Assembly: GCA_003551745.1 (NCBI GenBank)
Contig: PUNI01000116.1
Span: 1-6,707 of the forward strand
Direction of reading: 5' to 3'
Length of the DNA: 6,707 nucleotides
From: Paracoccaceae bacterium
Lineage (GTDB): Bacteria > Pseudomonadota > Alphaproteobacteria > Rhodobacterales > Rhodobacteraceae
Shown here: positions 1 to 6,201 of the stretch, piece by piece
How the letters are laid out: each line of letters starts with the position of its first letter
Numbering within the stretch: position 1 is the first letter of the stretch
Made by a program: the position numbers and the translations under genes
The notes under the pieces: generated by a model
What the model saw: the letters and a program-made list of their open reading frames with translations, nothing else
Databases searched by the model: none
Told to the model about the DNA's origin: nothing

Positions 1-238
1 CGACCCCGGCCGCCTCGGCCGCCGCCTCGGGCCGCAGGCCGTGATCGACGGTCGCGGCAGCAAGCCGCACTTCGCGCGGCGCGGCCCAGTCGGCCATCAG
101 GCACAAGAGCGCCACGGAGTCGCCGCCGCCCGAGACGGCAACCCCAAGGGCAGTCGGACGCGCGTCGGGAAAGGCCGCGGCCAGCGCCGCCTCCAACGCC
201 GCCGCTGGCGAGTCCGGCGCCGCGGCCTCAGCGGTCAC
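1..238 (-). CDS. tilS: tRNA(Ile)-lysidine synthase TilS, N-terminal part (cut by window edge)
   Basis: TilS uses ATP and lysine to convert C34 of tRNA-Ile(CAU) to lysidine, so that the tRNA reads AUA as Ile and is charged with Ile rather than Met. It acts in the cytoplasm. About 79 residues are visible. The family's ATP-binding PP-loop SGGGDS is at residues 36-41, after a beta strand (LGVAV), and VDHGLRP is at 64-70, the next conserved TilS block. The rest of the catalytic domain and the C-terminal domains lie beyond position 1. The start is GTG at 238-236. It is the only possible start in frame, because a TGA lies at 259-257 with no other start codon between them. No good Shine-Dalgarno sequence precedes it. 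A five-codon reading frame (MTRP then stop) begins at 249, and its TGA overlaps the GTG. The gene follows cpoB by 29 nt and probably shares its transcript. The family assignment is firm; the start codon is fairly sure. Confidence 0.93.
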   Translation of the reverse strand, partial: MTAEAAAPDSPAAALEAALAAAFPDARPTALGVAVSGGGDSVALLCLMADWAAPREVRLAAATVDHGLRPEAAAEAAGV

Positions 239-267
239 GGGCGGGTCATGCGAAGCTCACGGGGCGC

Positions 268-1287
268 TCACGGGCAGCCGGTGACGCTGCGCGCCTGCGC
301 TGCCTCGGTGGCGGCCGGCGAGCCCGGGAAGCGGCCCACCGTCTCCTCGAACATCACGCAGGCCTCCTCGCGCTGGCCCAGCTCCGCAAGCGCCCGGCCC
401 AGCCGCAGAAGCGCGTCGGCCGCGCCGGGACCGGCGGGATCGGCGTTGAACGCCTCCAGCCAGGTGCGCGCGGCCGCGGCGGTGTCGCCCTGCCGCTCCT
501 GCGCGCGGGCGCGCAGGGCGAAGGCCTCCGGGGTCAGCGGGCCCGCCGGGTAACTCTCGGTGAAGCGCGCGAAGAGCTCGGCGGCCGCGTCGTACTCGCC
601 GGCCTCGAAGGCGGCGCGGGCGCGGTCGAAATCCTCGCGCTCGCCCACGGCGAGAAAGGCTCCCTCGCCCGGATCGGGCGCCGCTTCCACAGCCGGGCCC
701 GGATCGACGGGCAGCGTCGCCAGCCCGTCCTCCGCCGGCGGGGCGGGCGCGGCGCCGGGCCGGCGCGGCGGCGGCGCGGACGGACCGCCGGCATGGGCCG
801 GCGGAGGCGCTGGCGTTGCGGTGTCCGGCGGCGGCTCCTGCGGCGGCTCTTGCGCCGGCGCCGCCTCTCCCAGCGGCGTGACCTGGGCCGCGGCGGCGGG
901 ATCGCCGCCCTCCAGCTCGGTCAGGCGGAACTCCAGATCGGCGATGCGGTTGGTGCCGTCGGCGACGATGCGCTGGATGCGGAACTCCAGCTCCTCGGTG
1001 CGCCCGGTCAGCCGACGCAGCTCCTCCTCGATCGCCGCGACCCGGTCGAGCACCCCTGCGTCGGCCAGTGTAGCTGCCAGTGCTGCCCCCTCGCCGTTCG
1101 ACCGCGCCAACTCGTCGCGCAGCCGCTGCATCTCGGCGGAGAGCTGGCCGATCTCGGCGCGGACGTCGGCCAGCGTGCCGGGCGCCACCTCCTGCGCCGC
1201 CGCGGGCCCCGCGACGGCCACCGGCAGCATCAGGCCCAGGGCAAGACCCGAGGCAAGGCCCAGGGCAAGGGCCGCGGCGCGCAGCAT
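268..1287 (-). CDS. cpoB: Cell division coordinator CpoB (YbgF), periplasmic TPR protein
   Basis: CpoB is the periplasmic last member of the Tol-Pal module. In E. coli it binds TolA and tunes PBP1B/LpoB peptidoglycan synthesis to outer-membrane constriction. The 339-residue product has a signal peptide at about 1-31 (Leu/Ala-rich core, cut near AAA-Q). A charged heptad-like coiled coil follows at about 37-126, the trimerisation segment in the family. Next comes a Pro/Ala-rich linker at about 128-215. The C-terminal TPR domain at about 216-335 has repeats opening with FDRARAAFEAGEYDAA, then AFALRARAQERQGDTAAA and ALLRLGRALAELGQREEA. Cysteines are at 310 and 338. The protein is longer than E. 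coli CpoB (about 263 residues), mostly because of the linker. The ATG lies 4 nt after the pal stop, so the purine-rich end of pal (GGGGGCC) must serve as its ribosome-binding site, which suggests translational coupling. Confidence 0.93.
   Translation of the reverse strand: MLRAAALALGLASGLALGLMLPVAVAGPAAAQEVAPGTLADVRAEIGQLSAEMQRLRDELARSNGEGAALAATLADAGVLDRVAAIEEELRRLTGRTEELEFRIQRIVADGTNRIADLEFRLTELEGGDPAAAAQVTPLGEAAPAQEPPQEPPPDTATPAPPPAHAGGPSAPPPRRPGAAPAPPAEDGLATLPVDPGPAVEAAPDPGEGAFLAVGEREDFDRARAAFEAGEYDAAAELFARFTESYPAGPLTPEAFALRARAQERQGDTAAAARTWLEAFNADPAGPGAADALLRLGRALAELGQREEACVMFEETVGRFPGSPAATEAAQARSVTGCP
1233..1269. repeat. 13-bp direct repeat inside the CpoB signal peptide
   Basis: GGCCCAGGGCAAG occurs at 1233-1245 and again at 1257-1269, exactly 24 nt apart and so in frame. 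On the coding strand it yields two copies of an L-A-L-G-L type stretch in the hydrophobic core of the CpoB signal peptide. It is probably a small in-frame duplication in low-complexity sequence; no other role is apparent. Confidence 0.5.
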
Positions 1288-1291
1288 CGGC

Positions 1292-1822
1292 TCAGGCCCC
1301 CGCCCCTGTGGTGACCAGCGTGACGGCGCGGCGGTTGATGTCCCAGCAGCGCGCTTCCGGGCAGACCTCCACCGGGCGCTCCTTGCCGTAGCCGATGGTG
1401 CGGATCCGGCCCGACGAGATGCCTTGACCGATCAGGAACTCGCGCACCGCATTGGCCCGACGCTCCGACAGCGCGATGTTGTACTCGCGGGTGCCGCGCT
1501 CGTCGGCATGGCCCTCGATCACGATGCCGAACTGCCGGTTGTCGTTGAGCCAGCGCGACTGGCCGCGCAGCGTGTCCTGCGCCTGCGCGCTCAGCGAGCT
1601 CGAGTCGGTTGTGAAAAACACCCGGTCGCCCACGGTCTGCTGGAAATAGGCGCGCGAGGTCGGGTCGTTCGGATCGCCCAGCGGGCTCATGCCGATGCCC
1701 CCGGTGCCGAAGCTGTCGTCGAAGGCGCCGTTGCCGGCGGCGGCAAAGCGGTCGGGGTTGGAACAGGCGGCCAGCAGGCCGACGGCGGCGAGAACGGCGG
1801 CAAGGCGCAGGAGGCTGGACAT
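1292..1822 (-). CDS. pal: Peptidoglycan-associated outer-membrane lipoprotein Pal
   Basis: Pal is anchored in the inner leaflet of the outer membrane and binds meso-DAP in peptidoglycan through its OmpA-like domain. TolB and TolA load and move it at the division site. The 176-residue precursor has a lipoprotein signal ending in the lipobox LAAC, with the lipidated cysteine at 20 and Ser at +2 (outer-membrane sorting expected). A Gly/Asp-rich tether of about 45 residues follows, then the OmpA_C domain at about 67-172. EGHADERG at 103-110 and the NxxLSExRA block at 115-123 carry the Asp and Arg that grip the peptidoglycan peptide. The pair C154/C159 (VCPEARCW) lies in the loop before NRRAV; E. 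coli Pal has no cysteines at this place. The frame is open 34 codons further upstream, but the ATG at 1822 is chosen because the lipoprotein signal starts there and AAGGA lies 9 nt upstream. The gene is separated from tolB by 120 nt. Confidence 0.96.
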   Translation of the reverse strand: MSSLLRLAAVLAAVGLLAACSNPDRFAAAGNGAFDDSFGTGGIGMSPLGDPNDPTSRAYFQQTVGDRVFFTTDSSSLSAQAQDTLRGQSRWLNDNRQFGIVIEGHADERGTREYNIALSERRANAVREFLIGQGISSGRIRTIGYGKERPVEVCPEARCWDINRRAVTLVTTGAGA

Positions 1823-1831
1823 CGGATCAGG

Positions 1832-1836
1832 TCCTT
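1832..1836 (-). promoter_or_regulatory. Ribosome-binding site of pal
   Basis: AAGGA on the minus strand, 9 nt before the ATG at 1822. Together with the lipoprotein signal it fixes the pal start and rules out the longer open frame from 1924. Confidence 0.75.
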
Positions 1837-1912
1837 TTCGGGCTCTGGTTAGAGGCTGCTCGTTGGGGCGGAGACTAGCAGGATTTGGCGGGGTTGGGAA
1901 TCGCATCCACAA

Positions 1913-1940
1913 GATCGGGGACACGGGATCGGGGATACGG
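1913..1940. repeat. Two-copy 14-bp tandem repeat in the tolB-pal spacer
   Basis: GATCGGGGACACGG (1913-1926) is followed directly by GATCGGGGATACGG (1927-1940), identical in 13 of 14 positions. The pair begins 2 nt after the tolB stop codon and sits at the upstream end of the 120-nt spacer before pal. Possible readings are a slippage duplication or a pair of direct-repeat protein-binding sites. No terminator-like hairpin with a T run and no convincing -35/-10 pair was seen in the rest of the spacer. Confidence 0.75.
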
Positions 1941-1942
1941 CA

Positions 1943-3274
1943 TCAGGGCAGCAGCGGCGACCAGGCCGGGTCGGAGGCGGCGGTCTCGGTCTCCACCCGT
2001 CGCAGGTTGCGCCCAGAGATGTCGACCGAGAAGAGCTGCGGATCGGTCCCCGGCCCCTCGCGGTGGAAGACGATGACCCGGCCGTTCGGCGCCCAGCTCG
2101 GCCCCTCGTCGAGGAACGAGGCGGTCAGCAGCCGCTCCTCGGAGCCGTCGGTGCGCATCACCCCGATGTGGAACCGGCCCTGGTGCGACTTGGTGAAGGC
2201 GATCAGGTCTCCGCGCGGCGACCACACCGGCGTCGCATAGCGGCCCTCGCCGAAGCTGATGCGTCGCGCCTCGCCGCCGCCGGCCGACATCACATAGAGC
2301 TGCTGCGTGCCCGAGCGGTCGGATTCGAAGACGATCCGGCTGCCGTCGGGCGCGAAGCTCGCCGCCGTCGCGATCGAGGGGGCCGAGGTCAGCTGCCGGG
2401 TCTGACCGGAGCCGAGACTGACCGTGTAGAGATTGGTGGTGCCGCCGCGCGAGAGAGAGAACACCACCGTCTGCCCGTCCGGCGCGAAGCGCGGGGCGAA
2501 GGTCATGCCGCCCTGCTCGCGCAGCGCGCGCGGCCGCAGGCTCGCAAGCTCCATCACCATGATCCGCGGCTCGCCGGCCTCGTAGGAGGTGTAGAGGATG
2601 CGATCGCCACCCGGCGAGAAGCGCGGCGCGAGCACGGTGAAGCGCCCGTCGGTCAGATAGCGCAGATTGGCGCCGTCCTGATCCATGATCGCCAGCCGCT
2701 TCACGCGCCGGTCGCGCGGCCCCGTCTCGGCGACGAAGACGATCCGGCTGTCGAAATAGCCACCCTCGCCGGTGATGCGCGAATAGACCGCGTCCGAGAC
2801 CTTGTGGCCCATCCGCCGCCAGCTGCCGGTATCGCCGGTGAACTGCAGCCCTTCGCCCATCTGCTGGCCCGAGATCACGTCGAAGAGCCGGAACTTCACC
2901 GCCATGCGGTCGCCCTGCACGCTGACCGCCCCGGTCACCAGCGCCTGAGCGTTGACGGCGCGCCAGTCGGAATAGCCGACGGGCGAGTCGAAATTGGTGA
3001 TCCGCGCGATATGGGCCGAGGCCGGGATCTCCCGGAAGAGCCCGGTGTTGACGAGGTTCGAGGCGACGATGCGCGCCACCGGGCCGGCATACTGCTCGGC
3101 GCTGCCGGTTTCGGCGACGAAGGGCGGCACCGCCACCGGCACCGGTTCGATCACGCCCTCGGTGACCTCGATCCTCAGCGGCCCGCGGGACTGGGCGCGG
3201 GCGGGCACGAGGCCCGCGGGCACCAGCGCGGCGGCCGCCGGCAGCATCAGCGCGGCTCTGCGGGTCAGTCTCAT
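1943..3274 (-). CDS. tolB: Tol-Pal system periplasmic beta-propeller protein TolB
   Basis: TolB is the periplasmic partner that binds Pal in competition with peptidoglycan and contacts the TolA C-terminal domain through its N-terminal strand. The 443-residue precursor has a signal peptide at about 1-27, cut after ARA. The mature protein has an N-terminal alpha/beta domain (about 30-165) and a six-bladed propeller (about 175-443). The propeller blades show PD40-type repeats: [15 protein letters not shown] (217-), [14 protein letters not shown] (260-), [17 protein letters not shown] (306-), [18 protein letters not shown] (349-), [15 protein letters not shown] (393-), with DPAWSP closing the circle. 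The length fits the family. The start at ATG 3274 has GAGG 5 nt upstream, and its ATGA overlaps the tolA stop by 4 nt, so translation is probably coupled; a longer open frame to 3541 lies inside tolA and is rejected. The signal carries a TRRAAL stretch loosely like a twin-arginine motif. Confidence 0.96.
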   Translation of the reverse strand: MRLTRRAALMLPAAAALVPAGLVPARAQSRGPLRIEVTEGVIEPVPVAVPPFVAETGSAEQYAGPVARIVASNLVNTGLFREIPASAHIARITNFDSPVGYSDWRAVNAQALVTGAVSVQGDRMAVKFRLFDVISGQQMGEGLQFTGDTGSWRRMGHKVSDAVYSRITGEGGYFDSRIVFVAETGPRDRRVKRLAIMDQDGANLRYLTDGRFTVLAPRFSPGGDRILYTSYEAGEPRIMVMELASLRPRALREQGGMTFAPRFAPDGQTVVFSLSRGGTTNLYTVSLGSGQTRQLTSAPSIATAASFAPDGSRIVFESDRSGTQQLYVMSAGGGEARRISFGEGRYATPVWSPRGDLIAFTKSHQGRFHIGVMRTDGSEERLLTASFLDEGPSWAPNGRVIVFHREGPGTDPQLFSVDISGRNLRRVETETAASDPAWSPLLP

Positions 3275-4362
3275 CGGATCCTCATGCTCTCGGGGTTGAA
3301 GGTCATTTCCACGTCGCGCCAGTCGTCGTATTTCTCGGGCGGCAGCGGGAAACCCTCGGCCCCGCAGCGCAGGATCGCCCGGCGGGCGGTCTCGAAGGCT
3401 TGCTGCGCGGCGCCACTGCCGCCGCCGCTGTAATCCAGCATCCGGACGTCGCCGACCGGCCGGGCACCGCGGTCGAGCGCGAAACGCACCGTCACCGTCA
3501 CCGCCAGCGCCTCGCTCGAGAGCGCGCCGACGTTCCAGCAACTCTGCACCGCCCGGCGCAGCGCGTCCACTTCCGATCCCGTGAGCCCGCCACCGACGCT
3601 CCCCGGCTGCGGCGTGCCCTGACGCGCCACGTCGGCCACCGCAGAGGCCGCGGCATCCGCGATCGAGGCGAGGACGTCGTCCTCCTCCGCCGGTGTGGGC
3701 TCGGGCTCGCGCTGCGGCTCGGGCTGCGGGCGCGGCCTCTCGGCGACCTCTGCGGGCGGCTCCTCACGGGGCGCGGGCCGGTCAGGCCGGGCCTGCGGCC
3801 GGATCGAGCGCTCCGGTGCCCCGCCGCGCTCGTCGGTGCGGGTGGCTTCGGTGATGATCTGGGTGGTGGCTGCCTCCGGGGCCGCCGCCTCCGGCGCGGG
3901 CTCGGCCTCGGGGCTGGGCTCCGGATCGGGTGCCGGGGCCGGGGCGGGCAGCGCCGCGATGGCCGCATCCTCTGGCGGGGCCGGCACAGGCTCGGGCGCG
4001 ACGCGGTCGGCCGGGCGCGGCAGGTCCGTCTCGCCGGGGGGTGCGGGCGGCGGCTCCGGCGCCGGGGCGGGCTCGGGCTCCGGCTCGGCGGCCGGTTCGG
4101 GGTCCGGCTGCGGCTCCGGGTCCGGTTCGGGTTCGGGCGTGGGCGCCTCGGCCAGCGGCGGTCGCGCCGGCGGCTGGCTCGGTCGCGGGGCCGTGGCTTG
4201 CGGCGGGGCCAGCGCGGCGAACTCCTCGGCCGAGATCAGCGCCACCTCCGCCACCGTCGGCTCAAACCGCGACCGGTCGGTGGTGTTGAACACCCCCCCG
4301 ATCACCACCCCGGCGATCAGCCCCGCATGCGCGAGGGCGGATATCTTGGTGCCGGTCTGCAT
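3271..4362 (-). CDS. tolA: TolA, TonB-like energy-transducing protein spanning the periplasm
   Basis: TolA is anchored in the inner membrane, is energised by TolQR, and reaches TolB/Pal at the outer membrane. The 363-residue protein has one N-terminal transmembrane segment at about 7-25, with an SxxxH-type face (S8, H12) as in the TonB/TolA family. A very long Pro/Glu/Ala-rich stretch follows at about 52-228, and the C-terminal domain is at about 260-363. This domain begins [18 protein letters not shown], which is typical of TolA domain III in alphaproteobacteria, and ends [16 protein letters not shown] then [11 protein letters not shown]275 and C333 could form a disulfide. E. coli TolA has an Ala/Lys/Glu-rich helical domain II, while here the spacer is a TonB-like polyproline rod. 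The start at ATG 4362 is 24 nt after tolR, with a G-rich stretch just upstream. The position between tolR and tolB supports the call over a generic TonB. Confidence 0.93.
   Translation of the reverse strand: MQTGTKISALAHAGLIAGVVIGGVFNTTDRSRFEPTVAEVALISAEEFAALAPPQATAPRPSQPPARPPLAEAPTPEPEPDPEPQPDPEPAAEPEPEPAPAPEPPPAPPGETDLPRPADRVAPEPVPAPPEDAAIAALPAPAPAPDPEPSPEAEPAPEAAAPEAATTQIITEATRTDERGGAPERSIRPQARPDRPAPREEPPAEVAERPRPQPEPQREPEPTPAEEDDVLASIADAAASAVADVARQGTPQPGSVGGGLTGSEVDALRRAVQSCWNVGALSSEALAVTVTVRFALDRGARPVGDVRMLDYSGGGSGAAQQAFETARRAILRCGAEGFPLPPEKYDDWRDVEMTFNPESMRIR
3679..4206 (-). repeat. Low-complexity Pro/Glu-coding tract of tolA
   Basis: This codes TolA residues 53-228. The densest part (about residues 75-108, positions 4039-4140) alternates [13 protein letters not shown] dipeptides. 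On the plus strand it reads as runs of GGCTCCGGCTCGG-like units. Such tracts are prone to length change by slippage, and they also create the long false open frames seen on the opposite strand. Confidence 0.8.
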
Positions 4363-4386
4363 CGCCCCCCGGATGGCCGCTCGGGC

Positions 4387-4863
4387 TCAGCCGCCGAACT
4401 CGTTGAAACTCGGCCCGTCGGTATCGGTCACCAGTCCGATGTTGGAAAAGCCCCCGGCGTTCAGCGCCCCCATCACCTGCACCACCCGCTCGTAGGGGAT
4501 GGCGCCGTCGGCGCGCAGGAAGATCCGGTTGCCGCTGCGCTCCGCGGCCACCGCCTGCAACCGCGGGATCAGCTCGCCCGTTGGGGTCTCGGTGGTCTGG
4601 ATCATCACCCGCCCATCGGCGGTGAGCGTGATCGTCAGCGGCTCCTCCTGATCGCCCGGCAGCGCGCCGGCGGCCGTGCGCGGCAGCTCCACCGGCACGC
4701 CCACCGTCAGCATCGGCGCGGCCACCATGAACACGATCAGAAGCACCAGCATCACGTCGACGAAGGGGGTGACGTTGATCTCGGCCATCGGCCGGTTGCG
4801 CCGGCGCTTGCCGCGACGGGCCTTCTCGCCGCCGCCGACCTCCTTCTGCATCATCGCGCCCAT
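4387..4863 (-). CDS. tolR: TolR, ExbD-type subunit of the Tol proton motor
   Basis: TolR is the ExbD/TolR-family membrane protein that, with TolQ, turns proton flow into work on TolA. The 158-residue protein has a short cytoplasmic tail rich in Lys/Arg (about 15-25), then INVTPFVDVMLVLLIVFMVA. This carries the single transmembrane segment (about 33-54) and the essential proton-carrying aspartate of the family at D36 (D23 in E. coli). The periplasmic domain (about 60-158) includes LTITLTADG and IFLRADGAIPYERVVQVM, typical of the peptidoglycan-binding fold. The ATG at 4863 follows the tolQ stop after one base. M4 or M5 could also start the protein, but the one-base junction favours the first. 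Open frame continues upstream inside tolQ and is ignored. Confidence 0.95.
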   Translation of the reverse strand: MGAMMQKEVGGGEKARRGKRRRNRPMAEINVTPFVDVMLVLLIVFMVAAPMLTVGVPVELPRTAAGALPGDQEEPLTITLTADGRVMIQTTETPTGELIPRLQAVAAERSGNRIFLRADGAIPYERVVQVMGALNAGGFSNIGLVTDTDGPSFNEFGG

Positions 4864-4864
4864 G

Positions 4865-5560
4865 TCAGCCGTCCAGCTGCCGCGACAGGATGGTGGAGAA
4901 CTCGTCGGCGAAGGCCTCGTAGCTCGCCACGATCGCCTCGCTGTCATTCGACAGCTTGTTGTAGAAGATCACCGCCGGGATCGCCGCCAGAAGTCCCAGC
5001 CCGGTGGCCAGCAGCGCCTCGGCGATGCCCGGCGCCACCACGGCAAGGTTCGTGCTCTGCGCCTGGGCGATGTCGGTGAAGGCGCGCATGATGCCCCAGA
5101 CCGTGCCGAAGAGCCCGATGAAGGGCGAGGCCGAGCCCACCGAGGCCAGGAAGGTGAGCCCCGAGTTGTGCACCTGCGCCTCGCGCGCGATCGCCACGTC
5201 CATCGAGCGGTCGATGCGCGACTGTGCGCCGGCGATCAGCGCCCCGTCGTTGCGGTGGCTGCGGCGCCACTCGGCCATGCCGGCGGCGAAGATGCGCGCC
5301 GCCGGGCTGCCGGGCTCGGGCCCGACCTGCTCGAACAGCTCGTCGAGCGGCTCGCCCGACCAGAAGGCCGCGTCGAACTCGGCCGCCTTGCCGCGCGCGC
5401 GCCGGAAATCGATGAGCTTCTGGATGATGATCGCCCAGGCCCAGATGGAGGCGGCGATCAGGATCAGGATCACCAGCTGGACGACGATGTCCGCCTTGAA
5501 GAAGAGGCCCAGCAGCGAGAGATCGATCTCCTGCTGCGGCGCAAGACCTGTGGTTTCCAT
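4865..5560 (-). CDS. tolQ: TolQ, MotA/ExbB-type proton channel subunit
   Basis: TolQ is the inner-membrane stator subunit that forms the proton path with TolR and energises TolA during cell constriction. The 231-residue protein has transmembrane segments at about 25-48, 134-157 and 174-199, with a long cytoplasmic loop between the first two. Family signatures are GLFGTVWGIM at 149-158 and APGIAEALLATGLGLLAAIP at 176-195. Threonines T153 and T186 match the channel-lining threonines of TolQ/ExbB. The ATG at 5560 is preceded by GAGCAGG, a modest ribosome-binding site. The gene is 157 nt from ybgC, a much wider gap than the tolQ-tolR, tolR-tolA and tolA-tolB junctions, and the candidate control elements in that gap are listed separately. 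Confidence 0.96.
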   Translation of the reverse strand: METTGLAPQQEIDLSLLGLFFKADIVVQLVILILIAASIWAWAIIIQKLIDFRRARGKAAEFDAAFWSGEPLDELFEQVGPEPGSPAARIFAAGMAEWRRSHRNDGALIAGAQSRIDRSMDVAIAREAQVHNSGLTFLASVGSASPFIGLFGTVWGIMRAFTDIAQAQSTNLAVVAPGIAEALLATGLGLLAAIPAVIFYNKLSNDSEAIVASYEAFADEFSTILSRQLDG

Positions 5561-5616
5561 GTGCCTGCTCGTCCCGGGAGGAAATGGCCGCGTGAGCCGC
5601 GGTTCTGTTAGCGTAG

Positions 5617-5646
5617 ACGTTACCCGTTTTTGAGGGGGGACGCCAA
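5617..5646 (-). promoter_or_regulatory. Weak candidate promoter upstream of tolQ
   Basis: Reading the minus strand, TTGGCG (5646-5641) resembles a -35 box (4 of 6). It is followed after 18 nt by TAACGT (5622-5617), a poor -10 box that keeps T1, A2 and T6. The stretch around it is locally AT-richer than the rest of the spacer. It would give a leader of about 50 nt before the tolQ ATG. Box matches are marginal and chance is a real possibility. Confidence 0.25.
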
Positions 5647-5661
5647 CACATCCACGTCAAC

Positions 5662-5679
5662 CCGGCCGAATTCGGCGGG
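5662..5679. repeat. Operator-like palindrome in the ybgC-tolQ spacer
   Basis: GCCGAATTCGGC at 5665-5676 is a perfect 12-bp palindrome. After one mismatched pair it extends by CC/GG to 18 bp. It lies just upstream of the candidate tolQ promoter. It could be a protein-binding site or form a hairpin in RNA, but with no loop it is a better DNA operator than an RNA terminator. Confidence 0.5.
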
Positions 5680-5689
5680 CATCGGCACA

Positions 5690-5716
5690 GGCGCCGCGGC
5701 TCCCCGGCGCGGCGCC
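5690..5716. repeat. Strong GC stem-loop right after the ybgC stop
   Basis: GGCGCCGCG (5690-5698) and CGCGGCGCC (5708-5716) form a perfect 9-bp, all-G/C stem around a 9-nt loop. In the ybgC transcript it starts 2 nt after the TAG stop. No T run follows, so it is not a standard intrinsic terminator. It could protect the 3' end of ybgC RNA, pause polymerase or help Rho-dependent attenuation before tolQ. Confidence 0.6.
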
Positions 5717-5717
5717 G

Positions 5718-6125
5718 CTATCCCGCCCGAGGCACCTCCCGCAGCACCTCTCGCAGAACCGCCGGAAGACGCGCCGGCCGGCCGTCGGCGCGCAGCGCCA
5801 CCAGCACCACCCGCGCGGTGAAGAGCCGGTCCGTGCCCCGCCACACCGCCTGTCGCAGCACCAGCCGCGCCGCGGTCGCGCCCGCCACGGCCGTCTCCAC
5901 CCGCAACAGGTCGTCGAAGCGCGCCGGCGCCAGATAGTCGGCCTCGACCCGGCGCACCGCGAACACCACGCCGGTCTCGGCCCGCAGCCGCGCCTGGTCC
6001 ACCCCGAGCGCGCGCACCCATTCGCTGCGCGCCCGCTCGATGAAGCGCAGGTAGTTGGCGTAATAGACGATCCCGGCCAGATCGGTGTCCTCGTAATAGA
6101 CACGCAGTTCGAAGACATGGGCCAC
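5718..6125 (-). CDS. ybgC: Tol-Pal associated acyl-CoA thioesterase YbgC (hotdog fold)
   Basis: YbgC is a cytoplasmic 4HBT-family thioesterase that hydrolyses acyl-CoA or acyl-ACP thioesters. It is regularly encoded first in tol-pal operons, though its link to envelope function is unclear. The 135-residue protein has the family signature at 10-32: YYEDTDLAGIVYYANYLRFI followed by ERA. D15 corresponds to the catalytic Asp17 of 4-hydroxybenzoyl-CoA thioesterase. At the place where E. coli YbgC has VYHANYL this protein has VYYANYL. The hotdog strands continue through FAVRRVEADYLAPARFDD and LVLRQAVW. The start is GTG at 6125, since no ATG is in frame at a fitting place; GGGAG lies about 8 nt upstream. 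The stop is TAG. The family call is firm; the natural substrate cannot be read from sequence. Confidence 0.94.
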   Translation of the reverse strand: MAHVFELRVYYEDTDLAGIVYYANYLRFIERARSEWVRALGVDQARLRAETGVVFAVRRVEADYLAPARFDDLLRVETAVAGATAARLVLRQAVWRGTDRLFTARVVLVALRADGRPARLPAVLREVLREVPRAG

Positions 6126-6201
6126 TGGTGCTCTCCCGACCGTTCGCCCGGCGGCGAGGTCCTGCGCTTAACCGCCGGCGTCCGGGCGGGCAATCCCGGG
6201 C

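Noticed and set aside
560..1852. Long plus-strand open frame opposite cpoB and pal
   Set aside because: Ser/Ala/Arg-rich shadow with no family signature, opposite two confident genes.
1872..1912. Possible pal promoter (TTGTGG with CCAAAT after 18 nt)
   Set aside because: The -10 box matches in only half its positions and lacks the conserved second A; not enough to list.
1823..1924. N-terminal extension of Pal from an upstream start
   Set aside because: It would bury the lipoprotein signal; the ATG at 1822 has a good ribosome-binding site and gives a lipobox at the right distance.
2063..3433. Plus-strand open frame opposite tolB
   Set aside because: Complete overlap with TolB; biased composition explained by the complementary frame.
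3275..3541. N-terminal extension of TolB into tolA
   Set aside because: It would hide the signal peptide and overlap the conserved TolA C-terminal domain; the ATGA overlap start fits better.
3400..5079. Very long plus-strand open frame (559 codons) opposite tolA, tolR and part of tolQ
   Set aside because: It is antisense to well-recognised genes, Arg/Gly/His-rich low-complexity, and typical of false open frames opposite GC-rich coding DNA.
6166..6193. Possible ybgC promoter (TTGCCC and TTAAGC, 16-nt spacing)
   Set aside because: The -10 box is very poor and the surrounding DNA is GC-rich, so the match is little better than chance.
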